Part shown: one piece after another, positions 34,980 through 43,786 of the stretch
How the letters are laid out: the number at the start of each line of letters is the position of its first letter
Numbering within the stretch: the stretch's first letter is position 1
DNA from: Flavobacteriaceae bacterium
GTDB taxonomy: Bacteria; Bacteroidota; Bacteroidia; Flavobacteriales; Flavobacteriaceae
Length of the DNA: 64,000 bases
Direction: 5' to 3'
NCBI GenBank assembly: GCA_013001285.1
Contig: JABDMU010000035.1
Location: 1 to 64,000, forward strand
Translations under genes and position numbers: made by a program
Notes under the pieces: model-generated
The model's input: the letters and a program-made list of their open reading frames with translations, nothing else
Databases searched by the model: none
Told to the model about the DNA's origin: nothing

Positions 34980-35810
34980 ATGGAAAAGATTAAAGAAATA
35001 TTGAATACTCAGTTTCATTATAATGAGAATATTTTCATTTCAGTTAAGACCATTATAATTGTAGTTGTTGCCATTTTGATCATTGGTTTTCTTCTGAATG
35101 TCTTCAGAAAAATATTGACCAGAAAATTACCGGAAGAGGATAAACTAAAATTTGTTTCAATTTTTAGTTTTGTAAAATGGTTCATATATGTGCTTGTTTT
35201 TCTATTTACACTAAATGAATCAGGGGTTCAATTGACTGCTTTGTTTGCAGCCTCGGCCGCACTACTTATTGGAATAGGTTTGGCTTTACAAACTTTATTT
35301 CAGGATATCATTTCAGGGATCTTCATTTTAATGGATCAATCGGCTCATGTAGGTGATATCATCGAAATTGAAGGTAAAATTGGACGTGTAGAAGAAATTC
35401 GTTTAAGAACAACAAGAACATTGACGGCCGATAATAAAGTACTTATAATCCCAAATCACTTATATCTAACAAATAGTTTATACAATTGGACGCAAAATGG
35501 TTCTGCAACAAGAGAGTCCGTTTCGGTTGGTGTGGCCTATGGTAGTGATGTTCAATTGGTAAAAAAATTACTGCTTCAAGCAGCCCGCGAGAATCCAAAG
35601 GTGATTAAATATCCAGAACCTGCTGTTTTATTTACAGAGTTCGCTGATAGTTCATTGAATTTCAGATTGGTATTTACTCTTGAAGATAGTTTTAATGCCA
35701 GATTCCCGCAGAGTGAGATCCGATTTGAAATTGATAGATTGTTCAGAGAACATAATATTAAAATTCCATTCCCGCAACGCGAGATTTATGTCCATCAAGA
35801 AAATAAATAA
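34980..35810 (+). CDS. MscS-family mechanosensitive ion channel
   Basis: 276 residues. Three membrane helices (about 20-42, 60-82 and 88-112), the third being the pore helix with LTALFAASAALLIGIGLALQTLFQD. The MscS beta domain follows (VGDIIEIEGKIGRVEEIRLR, TADNKVLIIPNHLYLTN) and an alpha/beta vestibule closes it (RFPQSEIRFEIDRLFREHNIKIPFPQ). It opens under membrane tension to release solutes during hypo-osmotic shock. It lies 3 bp after the NatB-like permease and 3 bp before a response regulator, implying one operon for ion and osmotic homeostasis. Confidence 0.93.
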   Translation: MEKIKEILNTQFHYNENIFISVKTIIIVVVAILIIGFLLNVFRKILTRKLPEEDKLKFVSIFSFVKWFIYVLVFLFTLNESGVQLTALFAASAALLIGIGLALQTLFQDIISGIFILMDQSAHVGDIIEIEGKIGRVEEIRLRTTRTLTADNKVLIIPNHLYLTNSLYNWTQNGSATRESVSVGVAYGSDVQLVKKLLLQAARENPKVIKYPEPAVLFTEFADSSLNFRLVFTLEDSFNARFPQSEIRFEIDRLFREHNIKIPFPQREIYVHQENK

Positions 35811-35813
35811 GAT

Positions 35814-36977
35814 ATGCCAAAAATACTAATAATTGAAGATGAAGCGGCCATTAGACGTGTGCTGTCAAAGATATTGTCGGAAGAAAGTGATACGTATCAA
35901 GTTGAAGAAGCCGAAGATGGTTTGGAAGGCATTGAAAAACTAAAAAGTGACGACTTCGGATTGGTTTTATGCGATATAAAAATGCCGAAAATGGATGGAG
36001 TTGAGGTCTTAGAGGCCGTCAAACTTATTAAGCCAGAAATACCAGTAGTCATGATCTCGGGTCATGGCGATCTGGATACGGCAGTAAATACGATGCGTCT
36101 AGGTGCTTTCGATTATATATCAAAACCTCCCGATTTAAACAGGTTACTCAATACTGTGCGAAATGCCTTAGACAGAAAAGAGCTTGTAGTTGAAAACAAA
36201 CGTCTGAAGAAAAAGGTTAGTAAGAAATATGAAATGATTGGTGAAAGCGATGGTGTGGTTCAAATTAAATCCATGATTGAAAAGGTTGCTCCAACCGAAG
36301 CCCGTGTACTTATTACCGGTCCGAACGGGACTGGAAAGGAAATTGTTGCCCACTGGCTTCATCAAAAAAGTGATCGCTCAAATGGACCACTTATTGAAGT
36401 TAACTGTGCTGCCATTCCGAGTGAACTTATAGAAAGTGAGTTATTCGGACATGTAAAAGGCGCATTCACTAGTGCAAATAAAGATCGTGCTGGAAAATTT
36501 GAAGCTGCCAATAGCGGCACAATATTTCTTGACGAAGTAGGTGATATGAGTCTTTCTGCTCAGGCCAAGGTGTTAAGAGCCTTACAAGAAAATAGTGTGC
36601 AACGTGTAGGTAGTGATAAGGATATTAAAGTTGATGTTCGTGTTATTGCAGCAACGAATAAGGACCTTAAAAAAGAGATCGAAGAAGGTAGATTCAGGGA
36701 AGATCTATATCACCGTTTGGCCGTTATTCTTATACAAGTTCCAGCCTTGAACGATAGACGAGAAGATATTCCATTGCTTGTTGAGCATTTCGCTGCTAAG
36801 ATCACAAATGAACAAGGGATCTCAAAAAAATCTTTTTCATCTAAAGCATTGAAATTATTACAGGAATACGATTGGACAGGAAATATTCGTGAATTGCGAA
36901 ACGTTGTAGAACGCCTTATAATTTTAGGCGGTTCGGAGGTTAGTGAAACTGATGTGAAATTATTTGCATCTAAATAA
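35814..36977 (+). CDS. NtrC-type response regulator lacking the DNA-binding domain
   Basis: 387 residues: receiver domain 1-120 (phospho-acceptor Asp54 in [13 protein letters not shown], Lys104 in YISKPPD), linker, then the sigma-54 AAA+ domain about 139-368. Walker A GPNGTGKE (169-176), loop GAFTSA (216-221; usual form GAFTGA), Walker B TIFLDE (236-241) and [10 protein letters not shown] (354-363) are all seen. The protein ends 13 residues after the AAA+ domain, so the Fis-type helix-turn-helix normally found there is missing. It may activate sigma-54 polymerase from solution. No sensor kinase is adjacent. Confidence 0.92.
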   Translation: MPKILIIEDEAAIRRVLSKILSEESDTYQVEEAEDGLEGIEKLKSDDFGLVLCDIKMPKMDGVEVLEAVKLIKPEIPVVMISGHGDLDTAVNTMRLGAFDYISKPPDLNRLLNTVRNALDRKELVVENKRLKKKVSKKYEMIGESDGVVQIKSMIEKVAPTEARVLITGPNGTGKEIVAHWLHQKSDRSNGPLIEVNCAAIPSELIESELFGHVKGAFTSANKDRAGKFEAANSGTIFLDEVGDMSLSAQAKVLRALQENSVQRVGSDKDIKVDVRVIAATNKDLKKEIEEGRFREDLYHRLAVILIQVPALNDRREDIPLLVEHFAAKITNEQGISKKSFSSKALKLLQEYDWTGNIRELRNVVERLIILGGSEVSETDVKLFASK

Positions 36978-37033
36978 TGCCGATGTAATTATTAAAATAA
37001 TAGTTATTTTAATGACCACTTAAAAAATTTAGT

Positions 37034-37912
37034 ATGAAAGATCTAAACATAAATGATTTTAAGGTATCTGCACCCATAAAATTAAAAGATACGGTAACGA
37101 AAATTGATGTTCAAGCAACAAAAGAAGAGGTAGAAGATGAACTGAAGCGATTACGTCGGAAACTAGGGAAATTTCAAGATACAATTTATGCTCATGGCAA
37201 ATATGCTGTTCTTATTTGTATCCAAGGTATGGATACAGCAGGTAAGGATAGCTTGATTAGAGAAGTCTTTAAAGATTTCAATTCGCGTGGTGTTGTGGTT
37301 CATAGTTTTAAGGTACCTACACCTCTTGAACTCAAACATGACTATATTTGGCGACACTATATCGCCCTTCCAGCTCGCGGCAAATTTGGAATCTTTAATC
37401 GTACACATTATGAAAATGTTCTAGTTACCAGAGTGCATCCGGGTTATATCCTTGGAGAACATATTCCTTCTGTAACATCTATAGATGATATCAATGCCAG
37501 TTTTTGGGATCAACGCTTTGAACAAATCAATAATTTTGAAAAGCATATAGTCGAAAACGGTACAATAATATTCAAGTTTTTTCTTAATTTATCTAAAGAA
37601 GAGCAAAAGAATCGCCTATTAAGACGATTGAACAAGGAAGAAAAACATTGGAAATTTTCGCCGGGCGACCTCAAAGAACGTAAGCTTTGGGATAAGTATC
37701 AAGAATGTTATGAAGACGCTCTTAACAGAACGTCAAAACCTCACGCACCTTGGTACGCAATTCCCGCCGATGATAAACCAACAGCGCGATATTTGGTGGC
37801 AAAGATTCTTTACGAAACATTAACGTCGTATTCAGATATTCAAGAACCTGAATTAGATGAAGAAGTCAAGGCCAATATCGACCTATATAAGCAACAATTA
37901 AAAAATGAATAA
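37034..37912 (+). CDS. Polyphosphate kinase 2 family (PPK2)
   Basis: 292 residues, single PPK2 domain. Walker A CIQGMDTAGKDSLIREV (62-78), the substrate segment SFKVPTPLELKHDYIWRHY (about 95-113), FGIFNRTHYENVLVTRVHP with the Walker B-like Asn-Arg, a lid rich in Lys/Arg (KEEQKNRLLRRLNKEEKHWKF; landmark only), and APWYAIPADDKPTARYLVAKIL. It moves phosphate between polyphosphate and AMP, ADP or other nucleotides. The length and layout look like the class III (single-domain) members I remember, but the class is not certain. Follows the response-regulator gene by 56 bp. Confidence 0.92.
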   Translation: MKDLNINDFKVSAPIKLKDTVTKIDVQATKEEVEDELKRLRRKLGKFQDTIYAHGKYAVLICIQGMDTAGKDSLIREVFKDFNSRGVVVHSFKVPTPLELKHDYIWRHYIALPARGKFGIFNRTHYENVLVTRVHPGYILGEHIPSVTSIDDINASFWDQRFEQINNFEKHIVENGTIIFKFFLNLSKEEQKNRLLRRLNKEEKHWKFSPGDLKERKLWDKYQECYEDALNRTSKPHAPWYAIPADDKPTARYLVAKILYETLTSYSDIQEPELDEEVKANIDLYKQQLKNE

Positions 37913-37923
37913 TCTTTAATCTT

Positions 37924-39327
37924 ATGAGAAATATTGTCATAGTTATAGCACTTGCCCTTTCAATAGCTGCTTTTCCACAATCAGACGCTGAAAACATCAA
38001 GAAAATTTATAACACATCCCTGTCAAATGGGATGAGCTATCAATGGCTGGACCATTTATCTAATAAGATAGGTGGCCGATTATCGGGTTCGTTAAATGCA
38101 CAATATGCGGTTGATTATACGAAACGCATGTTAGATAGTATTGGTTTAGATAAAGTATGGCTACAGCCAGTGATGGTCCCGAAATGGGTGAGAGGAACTC
38201 CTGAATTTGCTTATTTAGAAACAGAACCAGGTAAAACCATTCCGATGAATATTTGTGCCTTGGGAGGCTCAATTTCTACGCCTATTGAAGGCTTAAAAGC
38301 GAATGTAATTGAAGTTCAAGGCATTGAGGATCTAAAGGACTTACCAATGGAATCGGTAAAAGGAAAGATCGTTTTTTTTAATCGCCCGATGGATGAAACC
38401 CTGATCAATACCTTTAGTTCCTATGGTGGTTGTGTAGATCAACGTTATGCTGGTGCCATGGAAGCTGGAAAATTAGGCGCAGTTGGTGTGATCGTACGTT
38501 CGATGAATTTAAGAATAGATGATTTTCCTCATACAGGAAGTATGACCTATGGCGACCTCCCAAATGAGCAACGGATACCTTCAGCTGCGATAAGTACAAG
38601 GCATGCTGAGCTGTTGAGTAGTATGTTAAAACTAGATGATTCCATAAAATTCTATTTTAAACAAAACTGCAGGCAACTCAAAGATGTACAATCTTATAAT
38701 GTCATTGGTGAAATAACGGGTAGTGAATTTCCAAAGGAAATCATTTTGGTTGGTGGACATTTAGATTCGTGGGATTTAGGTGATGGTTCACATGATGATG
38801 GAGCTGGATGCGTTCAATCAATGGATGTATTGCGTCTACTTAAAGAATCAGGTATTAAACCAAAACGAACCATTCGAGTGGTCTTGTTTATGAATGAAGA
38901 AAATGGGTTAAGAGGAGGAAACAAGTACGCCGAAGAGGCCAAACGAAAAAATGAGAATCATATTTTTGCTTTGGAAAGTGATTCTGGGGGTTTTACACCA
39001 AGAGGATTTTCATTTGATTGTAGTGATGCCAATTTTGAGCAAATTCTATCTTGGAAGCCTTTATTCGAACCGTATTTAATTCATTATTTTAAGAAGGGTG
39101 GAAGCGGCGCTGATGTCGGACCACTCAAAGGAAATGATAATGTCCTGGCAGGCCTTAGACCAGACTCACAACGTTATTTTGACTATCACCATGCTGCAAA
39201 TGATACTTTTGATGCAGTTAATAAACGTGAATTGGAATTGGGAGCAGCCACAATGACTTCTTTGGTTTATTTAATTGATAAATATGGTATCAATGCGATA
39301 AGCACAGATAGAAAGCTTAAAGATTAA
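37924..39327 (+). CDS. Secreted M28-family metallopeptidase with PA domain
   Basis: 467 residues: signal peptide (about 1-18, AFPQ), a PA-like insert (about 110-250), and the M28 catalytic fold. Metal ligands: VGGHLDSWD (His279, Asp281), HDDGAGC (bridging Asp near 291), MNEENGL (Glu325, Glu326), LESDSGG (Asp353) and a late His in YFDYHHAAND. It resembles carboxypeptidase Q/aminopeptidase-like enzymes that trim dipeptides or N-terminal residues outside the cytoplasm. It is 11 bp after ppk2, perhaps co-transcribed by read-through, without an obvious functional link. Confidence 0.92.
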   Translation: MRNIVIVIALALSIAAFPQSDAENIKKIYNTSLSNGMSYQWLDHLSNKIGGRLSGSLNAQYAVDYTKRMLDSIGLDKVWLQPVMVPKWVRGTPEFAYLETEPGKTIPMNICALGGSISTPIEGLKANVIEVQGIEDLKDLPMESVKGKIVFFNRPMDETLINTFSSYGGCVDQRYAGAMEAGKLGAVGVIVRSMNLRIDDFPHTGSMTYGDLPNEQRIPSAAISTRHAELLSSMLKLDDSIKFYFKQNCRQLKDVQSYNVIGEITGSEFPKEIILVGGHLDSWDLGDGSHDDGAGCVQSMDVLRLLKESGIKPKRTIRVVLFMNEENGLRGGNKYAEEAKRKNENHIFALESDSGGFTPRGFSFDCSDANFEQILSWKPLFEPYLIHYFKKGGSGADVGPLKGNDNVLAGLRPDSQRYFDYHHAANDTFDAVNKRELELGAATMTSLVYLIDKYGINAISTDRKLKD

Positions 39328-39417
39328 ACCAGTTGTTAAATTGCTAGAGGTTTTTTCTTAATTGTTTTTATAACATGATATTTTGAGTTATTTTACTAGG
39401 AATTAACTCTAATAGAC

Positions 39418-40014
39418 ATGAAACTAAATCTAATTTTTGCCTTCTGTACTTTCCTATTTTTTTCAACTATATCGATCGCTCAAGAAACGCTGAGCGATGA
39501 TTTACCTTATTATGAAATTCCAGATTACCCTGAATCCTATACTGCTTGTACAGTTGCAGCTCGAATGATTGATGGGCTCGGCTTTCGATATTATTGGGCG
39601 ACAGAAGGACTGCGTGATGTGGACCTTGTTTACAAACCTTCTGAAGATGGAAGAACGACTGCTGAAACAATCGATCATTTATATGGTTTGTCTAAAGTAA
39701 TTGTTAATGCAACTTTGAAAAAGCCGAATTCTGGTGGAGATGAAGCTGAAATGACCTTTGCCGAAAAGCGAAAAAAAACATTGGAGAATTTTAAAACAGC
39801 TGCCGACATATTAAGAAAAAGTGATGATCTATCTCAATTTACCCTCATTTTTGAAAGGGGCGGTAATTCTTCAGAATTCCCTTTCTGGAATAACATCAAC
39901 GGACCAATTGAAGACGCAGTTTGGCACTGTGGTCAGGTTGTCTTATTAAGACGTGCTAGTGGTAATCCATTTAATTCTAAGGCTAGTGTATTCATGGGCA
40001 AATTAAGAAATTGA
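39418..40014 (+). CDS. Secreted DinB-like protein
   Basis: 198 residues with a signal peptide (about 1-21, SIAQ). The mature protein reads as a four-helix bundle of the DinB/YfiT superfamily: TVAARMIDGLGFRYYWATEGL (helix 1), TTAETIDHLYGLSKVIVNATL (helix 2, His near 91), RKKTLENFKTAADIL, and the helix 4 element AVWHCGQVVLLRRASGNP with a His. DinB-like proteins hold a metal through three His and usually act as thiol-dependent S-transferases; the exported form is unusual, and its partner is unknown. Confidence 0.7.
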   Translation: MKLNLIFAFCTFLFFSTISIAQETLSDDLPYYEIPDYPESYTACTVAARMIDGLGFRYYWATEGLRDVDLVYKPSEDGRTTAETIDHLYGLSKVIVNATLKKPNSGGDEAEMTFAEKRKKTLENFKTAADILRKSDDLSQFTLIFERGGNSSEFPFWNNINGPIEDAVWHCGQVVLLRRASGNPFNSKASVFMGKLRN

Positions 40015-40060
40015 TAAATCGATGATAACAAAAAATGAAATATAAACCAATATTTGACTT

Positions 40061-40642
40061 ATGAAAACGAAACTATTATTATGGATAATCTTTTCACTGA
40101 TATCTTCAACTCTAATTGCACAAGATTACACTATTGATTCAAGTCATAGCAGTGTTCAAATTGAGGTTGAACGCTTTGGTGTGGTAGATGTTGTTGGCCG
40201 ATTCAAGGATGTACAAGGAACGATAACATATAATGCAGAACAAATTGCACAAACATCAGCAACATCAACCATTAAAGTGGATAGTTATGATGCTAATAAT
40301 ATAGGAGGGGAAGAGGCTGTGAAAAGCGTCGCCTTTTTAGATCAAGCTACCTATCCTGAAATATCTTTTGTTTCAAAAAAAGTAATTAGTAAAGACGATA
40401 TAAATTATCTCCTTGGTGATCTCACCATCCATGGTGTTACTAATGAAATAGAACTGCCTTTCGAAGTTAAAGGTCCGCTCATGGACTTGGCTACTCAAAA
40501 ACAGTCTATTGCCTTTACAGCTTCTATAGTTATTGATCGTCAGGATTATGGCGTGAAATTCGATAGAAAACTTCCAAACGGAACAATGTTAGTTGCCAAT
40601 GATGTAAAAATTACACTTAATATCCTTGCAATTGCTGAGTAA
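40061..40642 (+). CDS. Secreted YceI-family protein, first of an overlapping pair
   Basis: 193 residues; signal peptide (about 1-20, TLIAQ). The lipocalin-like YceI barrel is complete: YTIDSSHSSVQIEVERFGVVD, DVVGRFKDVQGTITYN, VAFLDQATYPEISFVSKKV, LTIHGVTNEIELPFEV, IVIDRQDYGVKFDRKLPNG and a C-terminal strand DVKITLNILAI. It probably carries polyisoprenoid or quinone-like lipids across the periplasm. The next YceI gene starts inside its last six codons. Confidence 0.9.
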   Translation: MKTKLLLWIIFSLISSTLIAQDYTIDSSHSSVQIEVERFGVVDVVGRFKDVQGTITYNAEQIAQTSATSTIKVDSYDANNIGGEEAVKSVAFLDQATYPEISFVSKKVISKDDINYLLGDLTIHGVTNEIELPFEVKGPLMDLATQKQSIAFTASIVIDRQDYGVKFDRKLPNGTMLVANDVKITLNILAIAE

Positions 40643-41204
40643 AAATCATTTTAAAGGTCTGGTGCTAACATTATTTATGTGTTTGAGTAGTGTTACAATT
40701 GCACGTGGACAGGAAGAAAATTACAAATTTAATAATTCAAATTCTCAGGTAAAATTTACGATATCTCATTTAGGCGTTTTAAGGGTTAATGGTAATTTCA
40801 AATCGTTTTCAGGAAAATTCAAACTAAAGGACAATGAATTGATTGAGGTAGACTGCGCGATATCGGTCAAAAGTATATTTACTGATAATAAGGAACGTGA
40901 TAATATAATTATTACCGCGCCTTATCTAGATGCCGAAAACTTTTCGGAGATACATTTTACATCTACTGTGATCTACTATTCTGATGAAAAAAAACAGCTT
41001 GAAGGAGTTCTGAGAATTAAGGATGTTGAACGACCGATACTTTTTGAGTTTGATTCGGATATTAAAAAAGATTCAGGAAAAGTTACATTCTCAGCCGAAA
41101 CTCAAATAACCCGTAAGGATTTCAATTTAGTTTTTGGTTCTATGAATGGTCTTATCGGAAATAAGATCAATATTGAATTAAAAATCAATGCTATTAAAGA
41201 ATAA
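40626..41204 (+). CDS. Secreted YceI-family protein, second of an overlapping pair
   Basis: 192 residues from a TTG start overlapping the previous gene by 17 bp. The first ATG (40677) would destroy the signal peptide (KNHFKGLVLTLFMCLS...IARGQ), so TTG at 40626 or 40632 must be used, and translation is probably coupled. The YceI pattern is kept: YKFNNSNSQVKFTISHLGVLR, FKSFSGKFKLKDNEL, APYLDAENFSEIHFTSTVIYY, LRIKDVERPILFEF, ITRKDFNLVFG. It differs clearly from its neighbour, so the pair is not a recent duplication. Confidence 0.85.
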   Translation: MQLLSKNHFKGLVLTLFMCLSSVTIARGQEENYKFNNSNSQVKFTISHLGVLRVNGNFKSFSGKFKLKDNELIEVDCAISVKSIFTDNKERDNIIITAPYLDAENFSEIHFTSTVIYYSDEKKQLEGVLRIKDVERPILFEFDSDIKKDSGKVTFSAETQITRKDFNLVFGSMNGLIGNKINIELKINAIKE

Positions 41205-41220
41205 ATAATCATTCTTTTTT
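41196..41220. terminator. Weak terminator between convergent YceI and acylase genes
   Basis: AAAGAAT (41196-41202) can pair with ATTCTTT (41211-41217), followed by TTT. It overlaps the stop codon of the YceI gene and sits at the 3' end of the acylase gene, so it could serve both. The stem is AT-rich and short. Confidence 0.45.
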
Positions 41221-43302
41221 GATGAAACCATTTTCGGTGAGAATTTCAATATGATCTATATTTGGAAACAGCTCTTCGGGATAAAACCAGGCTTCACGTA
41301 ATTCCTTTTTTGAAAACAATTCTAATTGATCACCAAAGTGAGGTGAATCTTTTTGCGTAGCATTTCCATAACTTAATAACACATTGGCTTTAATTCTATC
41401 TCCAAATTCAATAACACTCACCCAGGAATCTCCTCCGCCAACATACATATGATCAGCATCGGCTCTACCTGGCCATGCAACACGAAATACACCCATAGAT
41501 CCATCAATGCCATTTGCAGGCAAATTTTTGCCGTTATAATTAATTCGATAATAATCACCCCAAGGTGTATCCAAACTACCAAATTTGGATTCCAACTCAA
41601 AAGCAGCCGACTCTAATAATTTTACTGCTTGTTTAGGGTCAGACAGTCCATCTGGAGTTGTATTCGGGCTATTCATATCCCAGCCTTTAGCATAATTCGA
41701 GTTATTCCAGACATTAAATTTCCTTGCCCAATTATAAAAGAGAAGCATACCTTTACTATCTGCGTCAGCCTCACGATCCCATTGTTCAAGCACTTTTTTC
41801 GCTGCTTTTGCCTTTTCAGAATTTGAGTTGTCAACGGCAATGAAAAGATCATCAAGAATCCTATCTGCGAATTCGAGGTGCGTTGATAGTTTATAATCTA
41901 CCAACTCTTCAAAACTTATAGATTCATCTTCAATAAGCATTCTCGCAGCACGCTGCGGCCTGAAAGCCATGAATTTTGGAGCCATATACGCTGGGAAATC
42001 ATTAGGATCTAAGATCATTGGGATGGTACTGGTCCAAGGTGGATCGTTGGCGTTTTGAAGCCAACCGTTTTCAGGATTTTTTACTTTTGGAAGATCGCTG
42101 TAAGGATGAACTTCCGTCCATACATCCTGTGATTTTCCGCCAGGAATAACACGATCCCAATAGGCCCAGTCACCAGAAGCGCGTTTTGGAACCAAACCGT
42201 TGAAAAGGTAAAAAATATCACCTTGTTTATCGGCGTACATGACATTCCAAAATGGAATTTGCGCCATTTTCAACGCGGTTTCGAATTCATCAAAGCTGGT
42301 ACTATTGATCATGCGCCACCATTGCAAGAACATATTGGGTCTATCCAGACCAACCATGCGCAATGCTAAAATTTTATTTTCAGATGTGTTAACCACTGGA
42401 CCATGAATGGTTTTCATTAAAGGAATTTCGTGATCCGTATAACTACCGTCATCTTGCTTAATTTTAATTGTTTTGGAAGAGATTTCAAAAGGTTTGACCT
42501 CTCCATCAATAACATAACCATCGTTTTGAAGTTCTAATTCATAGGTATCGGCATTATCAATGGTGTTATCAGTATGACTCCACCCAAGATGTTCATTAAA
42601 GCCAATTGCAATTCCAGGAAACCCCACCAAAGTAGTACCATACATCGGTTTTCCTTTTAAAGTCAACTGCGATTCAAAAAATAAAAATTCTTGCCACCAA
42701 GGTAAATGCGGATTTTGAACAAGCATCGCATTTCCTGAGGCTGATCGTTTAGGTGCTATGGCATAAGTATTTGAACCCATATCGGGCCAAAGTTGCACGC
42801 GTCCCAAATCGTTTCCTGCAATAAACCGCGTAAAGATCACATACATACTATGCATGTTCATATCTTTAGTTGTTAAAGGCAGAACTACTTTGTTTTTTTC
42901 ATCAATAGCATCTGGATGCGCTTCGGCATAGGCATTCATTCCATCTACAAATGACTTATAAATGGTTTTTATCTCTGGATCCTGTTTTGACTCCCATTGC
43001 TTGGCCAAATCTTCAAATCCTAAAGTATGGATTAATTTATCGTTTTGCAGTTTATCTTTTCCCCAATATTCTGAGCCTTTACCTCTGGAGCTGCCGTAAA
43101 GTTCTGTTATAAGGTTGGCATGATTCTTCATTTGAGCCCATCCTTGAGCAAAGAACAATTCTTCTATATTATTTGCAGAAATATGTGGTACGCCCCAGGA
43201 ATCCCAAATGATTTCTGTGGGATGTACATCCTGTGAGTTACAGGAGTAACTTATAAAAAGAAGGAGGATAATAAGACATTTTATAATTGCTTTCATTTTC
43301 AT
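41209..43302 (-). CDS. Penicillin acylase-family N-terminal nucleophile hydrolase (lipoprotein)
   Basis: 697 residues from MKMKAIIKC (in-frame ATGs exist 15 bp upstream and 6 bp downstream). Lipobox ISYSC (Cys21). The family makes an alpha chain, a removed spacer and a beta chain that begins at the catalytic Ser. That Ser is Ser177 in DMGSNTYAIAPKRSASGNAML. ILWD/IIWDSWGVPHISANN near residue 35 is the usual opening. HLPWW, GTTLVGFPGIAIGFNEHLGWSHT and the final FGDRIKANVLLSYGNA belong to the beta chain. Relatives cleave amide side chains (beta-lactams, acyl-homoserine lactones, aculeacin); which applies here is unknown. Confidence 0.93.
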   Translation of the reverse strand: MKMKAIIKCLIILLLFISYSCNSQDVHPTEIIWDSWGVPHISANNIEELFFAQGWAQMKNHANLITELYGSSRGKGSEYWGKDKLQNDKLIHTLGFEDLAKQWESKQDPEIKTIYKSFVDGMNAYAEAHPDAIDEKNKVVLPLTTKDMNMHSMYVIFTRFIAGNDLGRVQLWPDMGSNTYAIAPKRSASGNAMLVQNPHLPWWQEFLFFESQLTLKGKPMYGTTLVGFPGIAIGFNEHLGWSHTDNTIDNADTYELELQNDGYVIDGEVKPFEISSKTIKIKQDDGSYTDHEIPLMKTIHGPVVNTSENKILALRMVGLDRPNMFLQWWRMINSTSFDEFETALKMAQIPFWNVMYADKQGDIFYLFNGLVPKRASGDWAYWDRVIPGGKSQDVWTEVHPYSDLPKVKNPENGWLQNANDPPWTSTIPMILDPNDFPAYMAPKFMAFRPQRAARMLIEDESISFEELVDYKLSTHLEFADRILDDLFIAVDNSNSEKAKAAKKVLEQWDREADADSKGMLLFYNWARKFNVWNNSNYAKGWDMNSPNTTPDGLSDPKQAVKLLESAAFELESKFGSLDTPWGDYYRINYNGKNLPANGIDGSMGVFRVAWPGRADADHMYVGGGDSWVSVIEFGDRIKANVLLSYGNATQKDSPHFGDQLELFSKKELREAWFYPEELFPNIDHIEILTENGFIKKE

Positions 43303-43330
43303 GTTTTTGGATGCCAACTAAGTTAAAAAA

Positions 43331-43708
43331 TTATTGTGACTGTTTTGCTAATTTAGTTTCGACAATAATGACCAAAGCAATGCCAAAGACATAGGCCAAG
43401 AGATCACCCATATGATAGGTGCTTCCCAATACCAATTTGGCTATTGTATTATTTTCCCAACCCAGACGTTCAAGCAGATTGAAATATTGTGAATACTCTA
43501 CACAGAAGGCCAGACACAAAACAATAATCGCGAGAGTTATAGGATGAATGACTATAAAACTTCTAATAAAGCAATAGATCAGAATAACGACAAGAAAATC
43601 ACCGAAGGTATGTCTAATGAAGCCATCCTTCAAGAATATCGCAATACATGCTTCGATCACAAAAAGTGTTAGGAACAGTAAGAAATAAACACGATTGAAT
43701 TTTAGCAT
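43331..43708 (-). CDS. DUF2809-family membrane protein
   Basis: 125 residues, four membrane helices (about 7-24, 35-53, 56-74 and 98-118). The family pattern is FIRHTFGDFLVVILIYCFIR (about 30-49), then CVEYSQYFNLLERLGWEN and GSTYHMGDLLAYVFG. DUF2809 proteins are small polytopic inner-membrane proteins of unknown function. It follows creD on the minus strand after a 78-bp gap that contains a hairpin, so it may or may not share the transcript. It precedes the acylase gene by 28 bp. Confidence 0.88.
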   Translation of the reverse strand: MLKFNRVYFLLFLTLFVIEACIAIFLKDGFIRHTFGDFLVVILIYCFIRSFIVIHPITLAIIVLCLAFCVEYSQYFNLLERLGWENNTIAKLVLGSTYHMGDLLAYVFGIALVIIVETKLAKQSQ

Positions 43709-43740
43709 TTTAGAAAGTTACAAATTTATATAAGAAGTCC

Positions 43741-43766
43741 GACCCATATCCAAGTAGATATAGGTC
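43741..43766 (-). terminator. Hairpin after creD
   Basis: GACC/GGTC (43741-43744 and 43763-43766) and ATATC/GATAT inside it, with one mismatch, form a stem around CAAGTA. On the minus strand it follows creD, but only a weak T-rich tract comes after it, so termination may be partial. Confidence 0.35.
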
Positions 43767-43786
43767 AGGTTCACAACCAACTAAAC

